From Pelagibacterales bacterium SAG-MED22 (GTDB lineage: Bacteria; Pseudomonadota; Alphaproteobacteria; Pelagibacterales; Pelagibacteraceae): DNA of 64,000 nt. Of this stretch, positions 29,266 to 39,147 are shown piece after piece. The notes below the pieces were generated by a model. That model was not told the origin of the DNA. It searched no databases and was given only the letters and a program-made list of their open reading frames with translations. The position numbers were made by a program, and so were the translations under genes. The stretch lies in contig JACWDT010000002.1 in NCBI GenBank assembly GCA_014653985.1, forward strand, positions 62,001-126,000. The letters are read 5' to 3'. Every line of letters starts with the position of its first letter. The first letter of the stretch is position 1.

Positions 29266-30256
29266 GTATTTATTTATCATCCTACTCACTTTTAACGCAA
29301 ATGTTTATGCTGATATTAATACAGAGTTCGAAAATTGGAAAAAAAATTTTAAAAAAATAGCGCTTGCAAATAATATTTCCGAAAAAACTTTTGATAAAGT
29401 TATGTCTAATACAAAATTTCTTCCTAACGTAATTAAATATGATAGGTTTCAACCTGAGTTTTATGAGGATACAAAAACTTATATTTCAAAAAGAACTTCT
29501 GACAAGAAGGTTTCTAAAGGATTATCATTTTATAAAAAAAATTCAAATCTAGTCAAATCAGTAGAAAATAAATTTAATGTAGAACAAGAATTGCTAATAT
29601 CATTAATGGGTATTGAAACAAATTTTGGAACTTATGTTGGAAAAATGGATATTTTATCATCTCTTGCTACATTAAGTTTTGATCAAAGAAGGTCAGAGTT
29701 TTTCTCAAATGAACTATTAATACTTTTAAATCTGATTGAAAAACAGCAGGTTAACTATGAAACACTCTTTGGATCCTGGGCTGGTGCATTTGGTTTTTTT
29801 CAATTTATGCCTTCTACGATGAAAAACTATGCAATAGATTATGATAACAATGGTTCAATTGATTTAAAAAATAACAAAGATGCATATGCGTCAGCTGGAA
29901 ACTACTTAAATCAAATTGGTTGGAAAGCTGGTCAACCTTGTTTTTTAAGAGTTAATTTATCTAATGATATACCAAAAAAATATTTAAATGTTTCAGCAAA
30001 GAAACTGCATAATAAACAAAAATTAAAATCGTTTGGTAAATTTATTACAAATTTTGACGATATTGAAAATAAATATGAAAATCTTCAAGTAGCTATAATT
30101 ACACCCGATAAAGATATAATACCTGATGCTGACACATTAAATCCAGCATTTATTGTTTTTGATAATTATGAAATTATACTACAATGGAACAGATCATTAA
30201 GATTTGCGTTAGCTGTTTGTACTTTAAAAGATAAATTTAAAAATGAACTTCAATAA
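29252..30256 (+). CDS. MltB-like lytic murein transglycosylase
   Basis: A 334-aa periplasmic enzyme that cleaves peptidoglycan glycan strands. It has a signal peptide (MKITKYLFIILLTFNANVYA), the catalytic Glu in SLMGIETNFGTYVG (about E122) and the MltB-type GAFGFFQFMPSTMKNYAIDYDNNGSIDL. It is followed by the rlpA-like gene and dacA, so this stretch is a cell-wall remodelling group. It overlaps both neighbours by 14 nt. Confidence 0.9.
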   Translation: MKITKYLFIILLTFNANVYADINTEFENWKKNFKKIALANNISEKTFDKVMSNTKFLPNVIKYDRFQPEFYEDTKTYISKRTSDKKVSKGLSFYKKNSNLVKSVENKFNVEQELLISLMGIETNFGTYVGKMDILSSLATLSFDQRRSEFFSNELLILLNLIEKQQVNYETLFGSWAGAFGFFQFMPSTMKNYAIDYDNNGSIDLKNNKDAYASAGNYLNQIGWKAGQPCFLRVNLSNDIPKKYLNVSAKKLHNKQKLKSFGKFITNFDDIENKYENLQVAIITPDKDIIPDADTLNPAFIVFDNYEIILQWNRSLRFALAVCTLKDKFKNELQ

Positions 30257-31004
30257 AATTTTAACTATATTTTTAATTTTTTTTTTAACAGCTTGTCAAC
30301 AATTTGATGATGAAAAGAAAGTAATAAATTACTCCAATTTTCTAAAATATAGTAACACAGGATTTACTTTAATTTATGACGAACAGCTTAAAAAAGATAA
30401 TAAAATATCAAAAAAAATTGATGATAGAGCTTTAGTTATTTTTCATAAAAAAATTAAAAAAAATTCTTTTGTAAAAATTACCAATCCAGTAAATAATAAA
30501 TCTATTATTGCTAAAGTTATTTCAAATAACGCTCAATTTTCTGACTTTTATAATTCAGTAATAACATCAAGAATTGCTAATGAGCTATCTATTGATTTAG
30601 ACGAGCCTTTTGTTGATCTTGTTCTCATTTCTGAAAATTCCACATTTATTGCCAAAAAAGCAAAAACATTTGATGAAGAAAAAAAAGTAGCTGAAAAGGC
30701 ACCTGTTGATGGCATTATTATTGACAATCTGGGTGCTGACTTAAATAAAAAAAATAAAGTAAAAAAACATAAATTTTTATATTCAATAAAGATTGCTGAT
30801 TTTTATTATAAAGACTCAGCAGAAAATATGATCTTAAGAATTAAAAAAGAGACAAATTTGAAAAATCCATTAATAAAAAAACTTTCGAAGACTAAATATA
30901 GGGTATTATTAGGACCATTTAGTGATATAAAAAAACTTGAAGAGTCATTTGATAAAATAAAATTATTAGAATTTGAAAACTTAGAAATATTAAAAGATGC
31001 TTAA
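30243..31004 (+). CDS. RlpA-like lipoprotein, diverged
   Basis: A 253-aa lipoprotein: MNFNKILTIFLIFFLTAC ends in a lipobox. Residues about 35-130 resemble a double-psi beta-barrel of RlpA (FVKITNPVNNKSIIAKVISN is the clearest part), and the last 75 residues resemble a SPOR domain (YSIKIADFYYKDSAENM, YRVLLGPFSDIKKLEES). The WYG...FHG..TANGE-type motif of active RlpA is not visible, so it may bind septal glycan without cutting it. Position between mltB-like and dacA matches alphaproteobacterial rlpA. Confidence 0.65.
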   Translation: MNFNKILTIFLIFFLTACQQFDDEKKVINYSNFLKYSNTGFTLIYDEQLKKDNKISKKIDDRALVIFHKKIKKNSFVKITNPVNNKSIIAKVISNNAQFSDFYNSVITSRIANELSIDLDEPFVDLVLISENSTFIAKKAKTFDEEKKVAEKAPVDGIIIDNLGADLNKKNKVKKHKFLYSIKIADFYYKDSAENMILRIKKETNLKNPLIKKLSKTKYRVLLGPFSDIKKLEESFDKIKLLEFENLEILKDA

Positions 31005-32148
31005 TAAAATATTATTTTATATTTTTCTTAATTCATTTTTCTTCTCAATTTCTCATGCTAATTTTGACGTAAAAGCAAGAACTGCAATATTACAGGATTA
31101 TTATTCAGGAGAAATTTTGTATGAAAAAGAACCAGATAGATCTATTTATCCTGCTTCAATGACTAAAATCATGACTTCAATAATCGCTTTTGACTTAATC
31201 AAATCAGGTGATTTAAGTTTTGATGAAAAATTTATTATTTCAGAAAAGGCTTGGAGATTGTCCACTGCTGGTTATTCCTCTATGTTTATTATGGTTGGAG
31301 ATCAAGTTTCAGTTGAAAATTTGCTTAAAGGTATAATTATTGCCTCAGGTAATGACGCATGTATAGCTTTAGCAGAGGGTATAGCTGGTACAGAAGAAGA
31401 ATTTGCTTTGTTAATGACAGCAAAAGCAAGAGAAATAGGAATGGAAAATACGAATTTTACAAATTCTTCAGGGATTAATGATCCTGATAACTATTCTACC
31501 GTGAGAGATATAATGATTATGTCTAGATATTTAATTGAAAAACACCCTGAGTTTTACAAAATGTTTGCCGAAAAAGAATTTACTTGGGATCGCACCGGTG
31601 GTGATCCAATTACACAAGGTAACAGAAACCCTCTCTTATATAAAAACCTTGGAGCAGATGGGATTAAAACCGGATATCTTGCTGTTGAAAAATATTCTTT
31701 AGCCTCATCTATAGAGCGAAACGGTAGAAGACTGATAGCAGTAGGCAGTGGTTTTAATACAAAAAATGCAAGATCCAAAGAAAGCACAAAGCTTTTAACA
31801 TACGGCTTAACTAACTATGATTTGGTTGAAATAGCAAAAACAAATAAGCCTTTTCAAAAAATTAATGTCTGGCTTGGTAAACAAGATTCAGTAGATGCTT
31901 ACACTGATCAAGATATTTATAAAACTATCAAAAAAGCTAAAAAAAAATTATTGAAAGTTTCTGTCAAATATGAAGGACCAGTAGAGGCTCCAATTCAAAA
32001 AGATCAGAAAATAGCAACATTAAGAGTAGTATACGACCAAGAATTAGTTGGTGAATATGATCTTTTGTCGTCAAAAGACGTTAAAAAAGTAAATTTTATA
32101 TCCAGATTAATTAAATCAATAAACTATTTAATCTGGGGTGATGTCTAA
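30997..32148 (+). CDS. dacA: D-alanyl-D-alanine carboxypeptidase (PBP5/6 family)
   Basis: A 383-aa periplasmic penicillin-binding protein that trims the terminal D-Ala of peptidoglycan stem peptides. It has a signal peptide (FYIFLNSFFFSISHA) and the three active-site motifs: SMTK (about 54-57), SGN (117-119) and KTG (224-226). The C-terminal domain (YEGPVEAPIQKDQKIATLRV) and final amphipathic helix match DacA/DacC. It overlaps rlpA by 8 nt and reaches into the tmk start. Confidence 0.94.
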   Translation: MLNKILFYIFLNSFFFSISHANFDVKARTAILQDYYSGEILYEKEPDRSIYPASMTKIMTSIIAFDLIKSGDLSFDEKFIISEKAWRLSTAGYSSMFIMVGDQVSVENLLKGIIIASGNDACIALAEGIAGTEEEFALLMTAKAREIGMENTNFTNSSGINDPDNYSTVRDIMIMSRYLIEKHPEFYKMFAEKEFTWDRTGGDPITQGNRNPLLYKNLGADGIKTGYLAVEKYSLASSIERNGRRLIAVGSGFNTKNARSKESTKLLTYGLTNYDLVEIAKTNKPFQKINVWLGKQDSVDAYTDQDIYKTIKKAKKKLLKVSVKYEGPVEAPIQKDQKIATLRVVYDQELVGEYDLLSSKDVKKVNFISRLIKSINYLIWGDV

Positions 32149-32752
32149 AAAACCTATAATTGTTTTTGAGGGAATTGAGGGTAGTGGAAAAAGTTTCCAT
32201 TTAGCTTCTGTTGCAAGATATTTAAAGCAAAAAAAAATCAGCTTTATTAAAATACGAGAACCTGGTGGCAGTCTTAATTCTGAAAAGATCAGGAAACTAA
32301 TGTTAAATAATAAATCAAATTTTAATAAGAATACAGATCTATTGTTATTTTTATCATCAAGAAGCGAGAATATAAGTTTAATAAAAAAAAATTATAATAA
32401 AAAAATTATTCTTATTGATAGGTTTAGAGACTCAACTATTGCATATCAACATTATGGTATGGGTGTTAATTTGAAATTAATCAATTTATTAAATAATTAT
32501 TTACTTAAAAATATCAAAATAAATTTTACTTTCTTAAATATAGTAAATAATAAAAACTTATTTTTAAGACTTAAAAAAAGAAAATCTCTTAATAGGTATG
32601 ATAAATTTGACTCAGCGTTTTATAGTAAAGTGCAAAAAGGTTTTATTAAATTAGCTAACTCAAAAAAAAATTCATATATGATAATTAATTCAAATTTAGA
32701 AATTGAGAAAAATCGAAAATCAATATTAGATAAAATAAAAAAATTAATTTAG
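32141..32752 (+). CDS. tmk: Thymidylate kinase
   Basis: Phosphorylates dTMP to dTDP. The P-loop is FEGIEGSGKSFHLASV; the DR-type motif is IKIREPGGSLNSEKIR, with LIDRFRDSTIAYQHYGMGV downstream. I prefer the ATG at 32141 (MSKKPIIVFEG, 203 aa) over the GTG at 32138 used in the ORF track. It is in the conserved dacA-tmk-holB-metG-tatD order. Confidence 0.94.
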   Translation: MSKKPIIVFEGIEGSGKSFHLASVARYLKQKKISFIKIREPGGSLNSEKIRKLMLNNKSNFNKNTDLLLFLSSRSENISLIKKNYNKKIILIDRFRDSTIAYQHYGMGVNLKLINLLNNYLLKNIKINFTFLNIVNNKNLFLRLKKRKSLNRYDKFDSAFYSKVQKGFIKLANSKKNSYMIINSNLEIEKNRKSILDKIKKLI

Positions 32753-32757
32753 TATAT

Positions 32758-33681
32758 ATGGAATCTTCATTTCAACAAAGTTTATTTGGACATTATGAAA
32801 TTTTTGACAAATTCAAAAATTTATATTTAAGCAAAAAGTTTCCTAATAAAATAATTTTATCGGGTGAGAAGGGTATAGGTAAATGTACCTTAGCTTATCA
32901 TTTAATTAATTATACTTTATCCCTAAATGAAGATCATAGTTATGATACGAAAAATTATAAAATTAATAGTGAAAATAAATCTTTTAAGTTAATTAAGAAT
33001 AAATCAAATCCTAATTTTAATCACATTGATGTTGAGGAAGGAAAAAAAAATATTGATATTAATCAAATCAGAGATCTAATTTCCAATTTAAACAAAACAT
33101 CATTTAACAAAAACCAAAGGTTTGTCTTGATTGATAATATTAATTTACTTAACCTCAATTCTGTTAATGCGTTACTCAAAATAATTGAAGAACCAAATGA
33201 TAATATAAACTTTATCTTAATAAATAATAATAAACGAGTACTTCCTACCTTAAAATCGAGATGTATAAATTTTAAAATCTCTCTTTCTCGAAATCAAACT
33301 ATTCAAATAGCTAAAAAGATTATAAATCAAGATATTTACGATGTATTCAATGAAGAATTAATTAATTATTATACTACACCTGGACAATTATTAAAAATTT
33401 TAAAAGTTTCAGAAGAGTTTAAAATAGATGTAAAAAATTTGTCATTAAAAAATTTTTTATCATTAATAATTAAAAATAAACTTTACAAAAAAGATAAAAG
33501 ATTGATCGAATTAACCTACTCATTTATTGAAAATTACTTTAGGAGTAAAGTTAATATTAAAAATGTTGAAATATTAAATTTTTATAACCTTTTTTTAAAA
33601 AAAATTTTAAATACTAAAATTTATAATTTAGACGAAGAAACTCTTTTTATGGAATTTGAAGATCGAATATTAAATGGATAA
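32758..33681 (+). CDS. holB: DNA polymerase III delta' subunit
   Basis: Clamp-loader subunit, 307 aa. It has the N-terminal FGHYEIFDKF, a P-loop-like GEKGIGKCTLAYHL, IDQNQIRDL-type region (DINQIRDLISNLNKTSF) and LNSVNALLKIIEEPNDNINFILINNN with SRC-type LKSRCINF. It works with tau/gamma and delta to load the beta clamp. Position between tmk and metG supports the call. Confidence 0.9.
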   Translation: MESSFQQSLFGHYEIFDKFKNLYLSKKFPNKIILSGEKGIGKCTLAYHLINYTLSLNEDHSYDTKNYKINSENKSFKLIKNKSNPNFNHIDVEEGKKNIDINQIRDLISNLNKTSFNKNQRFVLIDNINLLNLNSVNALLKIIEEPNDNINFILINNNKRVLPTLKSRCINFKISLSRNQTIQIAKKIINQDIYDVFNEELINYYTTPGQLLKILKVSEEFKIDVKNLSLKNFLSLIIKNKLYKKDKRLIELTYSFIENYFRSKVNIKNVEILNFYNLFLKKILNTKIYNLDEETLFMEFEDRILNG

Positions 33682-35215
33682 AAATTTTTATATCACAACA
33701 CCAATATACTACCCTTCTGCAAGACCTCACATGGGACATGCTTATTCAAGTATTATTGCTGATTTTTTTTCACGATTTAAAACTATTGATGGGTACAAAG
33801 TTTATTTCCTAACTGGAACTGACGAACATGGACTTAAAATACAAAGATCAGCAGAAAAAGAAGGTCTAAATCCTCTTAAATTCTGCGATCAAATTAGTAA
33901 GACCTTTAGAGATTTATCCAAAATTTTAAATTTAACCAATACAGATTTTATACGAACTACTGAAGATCGACATAAAAAAACAGTTCAACATTTATGGAGA
34001 GAACTAGAGAAGAATAATGATATTTATCTATCTAATTATTCAGGATGGTACTCTGTTTCAGATGAAGCTTTTTATAATGAAGATGAAATAGAAGAAGTAG
34101 AAGGTAAAAAAATTTCAATTAGTTCTAAATCATCTGTTGAATGGATAGAGGAAGAGTCATATTTTTTTAGACTTTCCAAGTGGGAAAAGCCCTTGTTAGA
34201 TTTTTATGAAAAAAACCCTAATTTTATCTCACCTGCATCAAGAAAAAACGAGGTAATAAGTTTTGTTAAAAGTGGACTTAAAGATCTTTCAGTAAGCAGA
34301 AAATCTTTTTCATGGGGTATTAAAGTACCCGGAAATGATAACCATGTTATCTATGTTTGGCTTGATGCACTTACCAACTATATAAGTGCTTTAAATTACC
34401 CCAACAAAGAAGATGAATTGTTTAAAAAATTTTGGCCTGCCTCAATACATTTAATTGGTAAAGATATTTTAAGATTTCATGCTGTATATTGGCCAGCTTT
34501 TTTATTAGCTGCTAAAATTGAATTACCAAAAAAAGTTTATGGTCACGGATGGATACTTTCTGGAGATCAAAAAATGTCTAAATCAAAAGGCAATATTTTA
34601 GATCCTTTGCAAATTATCGATGAATATGGCTTAGATCCATTAAGGTATTATTTAATAAAAGAAGTTTCTTTTGGCAATGACGGAAATATATCCCAAGATA
34701 GATTAGAGGACTGTATAAATAGTGATTTAGCAAATAATTATGGAAATCTATGTCAACGCGTTACTGCTTTTGCAATAAAGCATTGTGATGGAAAAATACC
34801 AGAGAAAATAAAATTTGAAGAAGATGATTTAAATATTCTAAATAAATTTAGAGATAATTTAGAAAATATTAGATCTAAAATAGACAAACAAAATTTAAAT
34901 TTTTATATTGATTATATAGTCAACTCACTCTTTGAGGCCAATAAATATTTTAATGACCAAGAACCGTGGAAAAAGAAAGACCATATTATTAGATTAAATA
35001 CTATTGTATTTACCGCCTTGGAAATTATTAGAAAAATAAGTTTTTTACTCTATCCAATAATCCCAGGGTCAGTATTAAAGGCTTTAAAAATATTTAATCT
35101 TGGTGAAAATGACATTAAATTAGAAGACATATCTAAAAATGAATTTTTAATTAAAGGAAATAGTATAAATAAAATAGATATACTTTTTAAAAAAATAGAA
35201 AAAGATAATGATTGA
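33674..35215 (+). CDS. metG: Methionyl-tRNA synthetase
   Basis: Class I synthetase, 513 aa. The HIGH-type motif is in ARPHMGHAYS and the KMSKS loop is in DQKMSKSKGNIL. WLDALTNYISAL and FWPASIHLIGKDILRFHAVYWPAFLLAA are MetRS signatures. The connective domain lacks zinc cysteines, so this is the zinc-free form. There is no C-terminal Trbp111-like extension. It overlaps holB and tatD by 8 nt each. Confidence 0.96.
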   Translation: MDKNFYITTPIYYPSARPHMGHAYSSIIADFFSRFKTIDGYKVYFLTGTDEHGLKIQRSAEKEGLNPLKFCDQISKTFRDLSKILNLTNTDFIRTTEDRHKKTVQHLWRELEKNNDIYLSNYSGWYSVSDEAFYNEDEIEEVEGKKISISSKSSVEWIEEESYFFRLSKWEKPLLDFYEKNPNFISPASRKNEVISFVKSGLKDLSVSRKSFSWGIKVPGNDNHVIYVWLDALTNYISALNYPNKEDELFKKFWPASIHLIGKDILRFHAVYWPAFLLAAKIELPKKVYGHGWILSGDQKMSKSKGNILDPLQIIDEYGLDPLRYYLIKEVSFGNDGNISQDRLEDCINSDLANNYGNLCQRVTAFAIKHCDGKIPEKIKFEEDDLNILNKFRDNLENIRSKIDKQNLNFYIDYIVNSLFEANKYFNDQEPWKKKDHIIRLNTIVFTALEIIRKISFLLYPIIPGSVLKALKIFNLGENDIKLEDISKNEFLIKGNSINKIDILFKKIEKDND

Positions 35216-35969
35216 TTCACACTGTCATCTTGATCATGAACCATTAATAAGTGATCTTAATAATGTAATACAAAGATCAAAAGATGTTGGCATTAAAAAA
35301 TTGCTAACCATATCAACATCAATAGATAGTTTTTCTAAAATTAAACAATTGATCCATAAAGACGACATTATTTATGGTACAGTTGGTATTCATCCACACG
35401 AAAGTGATAAAAATGTTTTAACTTCCTCTCAATTAGTTCAGAAATTTAAAGAAAATGATAAGATTATTGGCATAGGTGAAACTGGACTAGATTTTTATTA
35501 TAATAATAGTGATCGCAGCAAACAAATATCGAGTTTTAAAGAACATATAGAAGCTTCAATTGAGACCAAGTCACCATTAATTGTTCATTCAAGAAACGCA
35601 GAAGATGAAACATATGAAATACTTAATTCATATAAAAATAATAACCTTAAAATTTTAATGCATTGTTTTACAGGGTCTAAAGAATTTTCAAAAAAACTTT
35701 TACTATTGAACTCGTATTTTTCAGCAAGTGGTATTATTACATTTAAAAACTCCTTAGATTTGCAAGATACCTTTAAGTCCTTACCTCTAGAAAAAGTATT
35801 GATTTAAACCGACAGTCCCTTTTTAGCACCTGTACCAAATAGGGGTAAAAAAAATGAACCATCATTTATTGATTTTACAGCTGTTAAACTTGCAGAAATC
35901 AAAGAAATACCAAAGTCAAAACTTATTGAAATAACTACAAATAATTTTAATCAACTGTTCTTTAACTAA
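35208..35969 (+). pseudogene. tatD: TatD-family metal-dependent DNase with an in-frame stop
   Basis: TatD-family hydrolase. The first 199 residues carry IDSHCHLDHE, GTVGIHPHE, IGIGETGLDFYY, SPLIVHSRNAEDE and MHCFTGS. A TAA at 35805-35807 ends this ORF. Reading on in the same frame gives TDSPFLAPVPNRGKKNEPSF and 53 codons to a normal stop at 35969, which is exactly the family C-terminus including the metal-binding Asp of the ETDxP motif. Only the Glu codon (GAA) is changed to TAA. It could be a true nonsense mutation, a population variant or a sequencing error. The truncated product would lack one metal ligand. Confidence 0.85.
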
Positions 35970-35974
35970 TAGTT

Positions 35975-36745
35975 ATGAAATTTATTATATTAGGTTGTGG
36001 TAGTTCAATGGGTGTTCCAAGACCAGATGGTTTTTATGGTAATTGTGATCCAAGTAATAAAAAAAACTATAGAACAAGATGCTCAGCATTATTTCAAACT
36101 TCCGATGAAAATATTTTGATAGATACTTCACCAGACCTTAGACAGCAACTATTGAGACATAAAATTAAAAAGATAAATAAAGTACTTTATTCACATATGC
36201 ACGGTGATCAAACCCATGGTATTAATGATTTAAGATCTTTCTTTATTAATAGTAGAAAACCTATTGATGTTTATGCTGATAAATTTACCTCAAATTATCT
36301 TTTAAAAACTTTTTCTTATATTTTTAAAAGCTATACGAAAGAATATCCTGCAACATTAAACTTAAAAAAATTAAAAAATAATTTCTTCACATCCAATAAA
36401 AACAGAAAAGTAAAAATTAAATCTGTTGAAGTAGAGCATGGTAGAGTAAAATCAAATTGCTTTATAATAGATAAGAAATTAGCCTATATAAGTGACGTAA
36501 GTAAAATATATAATAAAGACTATAAATATTTCAAAAATTTAAGATTTTTAGTAATTGATTGCTTATGGTATAATTTTCACCCATCCCACTTCAATCTAGA
36601 AAATTCTTTATTAATGATTAAAAAATTCAAACCTAAAAATGCTATTCTAACAAATTTATCACCCGTATTAGATTACAATGTTTTAAAAAAACTTTTACCT
36701 AAAAATGTAATCCCAGCACATGATGGTTTGACAATAAAACTATAG
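35975..36745 (+). CDS. MBL-fold metal-dependent hydrolase
   Basis: A 256-aa metallo-beta-lactamase-fold protein. The metal motif is YSHMHGDQTHGINDLR (HxHxDxxH type), preceded by ILGCGSSMGVPRPDGFYGNC, with further ligands likely in VEHGRVKSNCF and ISDVSKI. The family includes PhnP-like phosphodiesterases and tRNA-processing-type enzymes; the substrate is unknown. It regularly follows tatD in Alphaproteobacteria. It overlaps the convergent glutathione peroxidase gene by 6 nt. Confidence 0.87.
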   Translation: MKFIILGCGSSMGVPRPDGFYGNCDPSNKKNYRTRCSALFQTSDENILIDTSPDLRQQLLRHKIKKINKVLYSHMHGDQTHGINDLRSFFINSRKPIDVYADKFTSNYLLKTFSYIFKSYTKEYPATLNLKKLKNNFFTSNKNRKVKIKSVEVEHGRVKSNCFIIDKKLAYISDVSKIYNKDYKYFKNLRFLVIDCLWYNFHPSHFNLENSLLMIKKFKPKNAILTNLSPVLDYNVLKKLLPKNVIPAHDGLTIKL

Positions 36746-37285
36746 TATACTTTCAATTTTTTTTATTAATTTGCTAGACATAGGTTTAGTAAATGATGCG
36801 AAAGTATCTTCAATTTTGCCTTCCCTATTAATCAATATTTTATAAAAATTCCATTTTGGAACTGCTGATTTTCCATAGTTTTTTTTTGCCCATTTATATA
36901 TTTCATGTGCATTATCACCTTTTACTTCTGTAATAGCAGATAAAGGAAAGTTTATATTAAAATTTACCTCACAAAACTTTTTAACTTCATCATTAGCTTT
37001 TTTTTCTTGATTAAACGTATTTGAGGGTATGCCTAAAACTACTAAGTCCTTTGATTTATAAGTTTCCCATAGTTCTTGTAGCTCTTCATATTGATTAGTA
37101 AAACCACAATAACTTGCTGTATTAACCACTAAGATAGGTTTGTTTTCATATTTTTTAAAATTTATTATATCTCCAGTTATGCTTTCTATGTTTAAATCAT
37201 AAAAGGTTTTTTCATACTCAGCTTTAACTAGATTATTAAAAAAAAACATAATTATTAATATACTACTTAAAAATATTTTGTTCAT
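36740..37285 (-). CDS. Glutathione peroxidase family protein, probably periplasmic
   Basis: A 181-aa peroxidase of the GPx family. The catalytic cysteine is C60 in VVNTASYCGFTNQYEELQEL; the Trp of the tetrad is in VPKWNFYKILINREG. The usual NQF segment is altered to GIPSNTFNQE. A signal peptide (MNKIFLSSILIIMFFFNNLVKA) suggests export. Probably reduces peroxides with thioredoxin-like donors. It is transcribed away from tatD/MBL and is next to nhaA. Confidence 0.88.
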   Translation of the reverse strand: MNKIFLSSILIIMFFFNNLVKAEYEKTFYDLNIESITGDIINFKKYENKPILVVNTASYCGFTNQYEELQELWETYKSKDLVVLGIPSNTFNQEKKANDEVKKFCEVNFNINFPLSAITEVKGDNAHEIYKWAKKNYGKSAVPKWNFYKILINREGKIEDTFASFTKPMSSKLIKKIESIL

Positions 37286-37294
37286 GTATTGTAA

Positions 37295-38476
37295 TTACTT
37301 TTTAGGTTTATTGGGTGTAAGGAGTATTAAGAAATATCCAAATAAAGTGGACAATAATGACCCAGTCAATACACCGATTTTAACTCCATCCATATACTCA
37401 ATATTCTCTGCAAAAGCTAAATTTCCTACAAAAAGACTCATTGTGAAACCAATACCAGTTAGTACACCGACACCATAAAAATTATACCAGCTCGTATCAC
37501 TAGGCATTTGTGCTATTTTTGTTTTAATAGAAATATAAGAGAAAATAAAAACACCAAGTTGTTTACCAACAAATAATCCTAATAAAATTCCTAATGGTAC
37601 TTTATTTAATAAAGACCCAAAAGTTAAACCCTCTAAAGACACACCTGCATTAGCGAAGGCAAATAATGGCATTATACCAAAGGCAACATAAGGACTAATA
37701 GCGTGTTCAATTTTGATTAATAATGAAAAATCTTTCTCTTTTTTTCTATGTGGTATTGTCATAGCTAGCAGAACACCGGCAATGGTTGCGTGCACCCCCG
37801 AGTTATGAGTAAAATCCCATAGAAACAATCCGACAATCAAGTAGGGTAGAAATTTTTTGACATTAAATTTGTTGATCAGTAATAAAATGATAAATGCCGC
37901 CAGCATCAATATTAAATATTTTATATTTAAGTCACCTGAGTAAAAAAGAGCTATAATAACTATCGCTCCTAAGTCATCTATAATAGCTAGTGCAGTTAAA
38001 AAGACTTTTAAAGATAAAGGCACTCTTTTTCCAAGTAGTGATAAAACACCTAGTGAAAAAGCTATATCTGTAGCTGAAGGTATAGCCCATCCCTTCAAAG
38101 TTTCACTGTCACCAAAATTTATAAAAACATAAAACAATGCAGGTACTAACATTCCACCCACTGCTGCAATTATTGGAAGTAAGGCTTGCTTAATATTTGA
38201 AAGTTCTCCCTGTAAAAATTCTCTTTTTATCTCAAGTGTTACAAAAAAGAAAAATATTGCCATTAAGGCATCATTAATCCAATGAATTACAGATAGTTTT
38301 AATCCAAAATTATTAATACCAATGAATAGATATTTATTTAATGTTGAAAAGTATAAATCTGATAGGTTTGAATTACTTATAAATAAAGCAATGATAGCAG
38401 CAAATAACAAAACTAATCCACTAGCTGCTTCTAATTTAAAGAACCATTTAAAAGGCTTTGATATATAATTAATCAT
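37295..38476 (-). CDS. nhaA: Na+/H+ antiporter NhaA
   Basis: A 393-aa sodium/proton antiporter with about 12 membrane segments. Diagnostic parts are HWINDALMAIFFFFVTLEIKREFLQGELS, WAIPSATDIAFSLGVLSLLG, LTALAIIDDLGAIVIIALFY (the Asp pair that binds Na+) and FANAGVSLEGL. It exports sodium in exchange for protons, consistent with marine life. Confidence 0.96.
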   Translation of the reverse strand: MINYISKPFKWFFKLEAASGLVLLFAAIIALFISNSNLSDLYFSTLNKYLFIGINNFGLKLSVIHWINDALMAIFFFFVTLEIKREFLQGELSNIKQALLPIIAAVGGMLVPALFYVFINFGDSETLKGWAIPSATDIAFSLGVLSLLGKRVPLSLKVFLTALAIIDDLGAIVIIALFYSGDLNIKYLILMLAAFIILLLINKFNVKKFLPYLIVGLFLWDFTHNSGVHATIAGVLLAMTIPHRKKEKDFSLLIKIEHAISPYVAFGIMPLFAFANAGVSLEGLTFGSLLNKVPLGILLGLFVGKQLGVFIFSYISIKTKIAQMPSDTSWYNFYGVGVLTGIGFTMSLFVGNLAFAENIEYMDGVKIGVLTGSLLSTLFGYFLILLTPNKPKK

Positions 38477-38480
38477 AGAA

Positions 38481-38972
38481 TTATGAAAGGTCTATAATAA
38501 ATAGTTTAATATCTTTCAATGTTTCATATAGGTTGAAAAGTAACACTTCTAATCCTGGAAATATGTTTATTAATGGTGTTTTTAGAGTGTCCAGTAAAAT
38601 AATTAGTGCTCCTAATGAAATTATAAATACAGTTAAATATGAAAAAAACTTACTACTTTTAGTTTTATCAATTACTTCAGATTTACTTTTGGTTTCCTTA
38701 ATAACTGATAATTCAGATTTTTCTTTTTTATTCTCTTCAACTATTTGTTTTATTAATTGATCTTTAGATTTATCATCATTTAATTTGGCAATATCTTCTT
38801 TTTTTTTAACGGCAATATCCTCATTTATCTGTAAAGGTTCTGAAATTGGTTCTTGTTTTTTGTAAAACCAAATATGTTCACATGATCCACACTGTAAATC
38901 ACGACCTTCAGATGGAATTAAGTTAATATCTATATTAAATTTTTTTTTGCACGATGGGCAAATAATAATCAT
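38481..38972 (-). CDS. Zinc-ribbon domain membrane protein
   Basis: A 163-aa protein with an N-terminal zinc ribbon of the MJ0042/finger type: CPSCKKKFNIDINLIPSEGRDLQCGSCEHIW (two CxxC pairs). A long Lys/Glu-rich linker (about 45-110) leads to one membrane helix (SYLTVFIISLGALIILLDTLK) and a short tail. Function unknown; related proteins occur in many Alphaproteobacteria. It lies 4 nt upstream of nhaA on the same strand. Confidence 0.8.
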   Translation of the reverse strand: MIIICPSCKKKFNIDINLIPSEGRDLQCGSCEHIWFYKKQEPISEPLQINEDIAVKKKEDIAKLNDDKSKDQLIKQIVEENKKEKSELSVIKETKSKSEVIDKTKSSKFFSYLTVFIISLGALIILLDTLKTPLINIFPGLEVLLFNLYETLKDIKLFIIDLS

Positions 38973-39065
38973 GAATTCCTATATATCAGAAATTTATTAA
39001 AATTCTTTTAATTTCGAAGCTTTAATCGTTGAAAATATCAATATCTAATGTATTAGTAATGCTCT

Positions 39066-39142
<77 letters not shown>

Positions 39143-39147
39143 TCATT

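Noticed and set aside
35805-35969. Frameshift in tatD
   Set aside because: The C-terminal part continues in the same frame (762 nt = 254 codons in total); the lesion is a substitution to TAA, not an indel.
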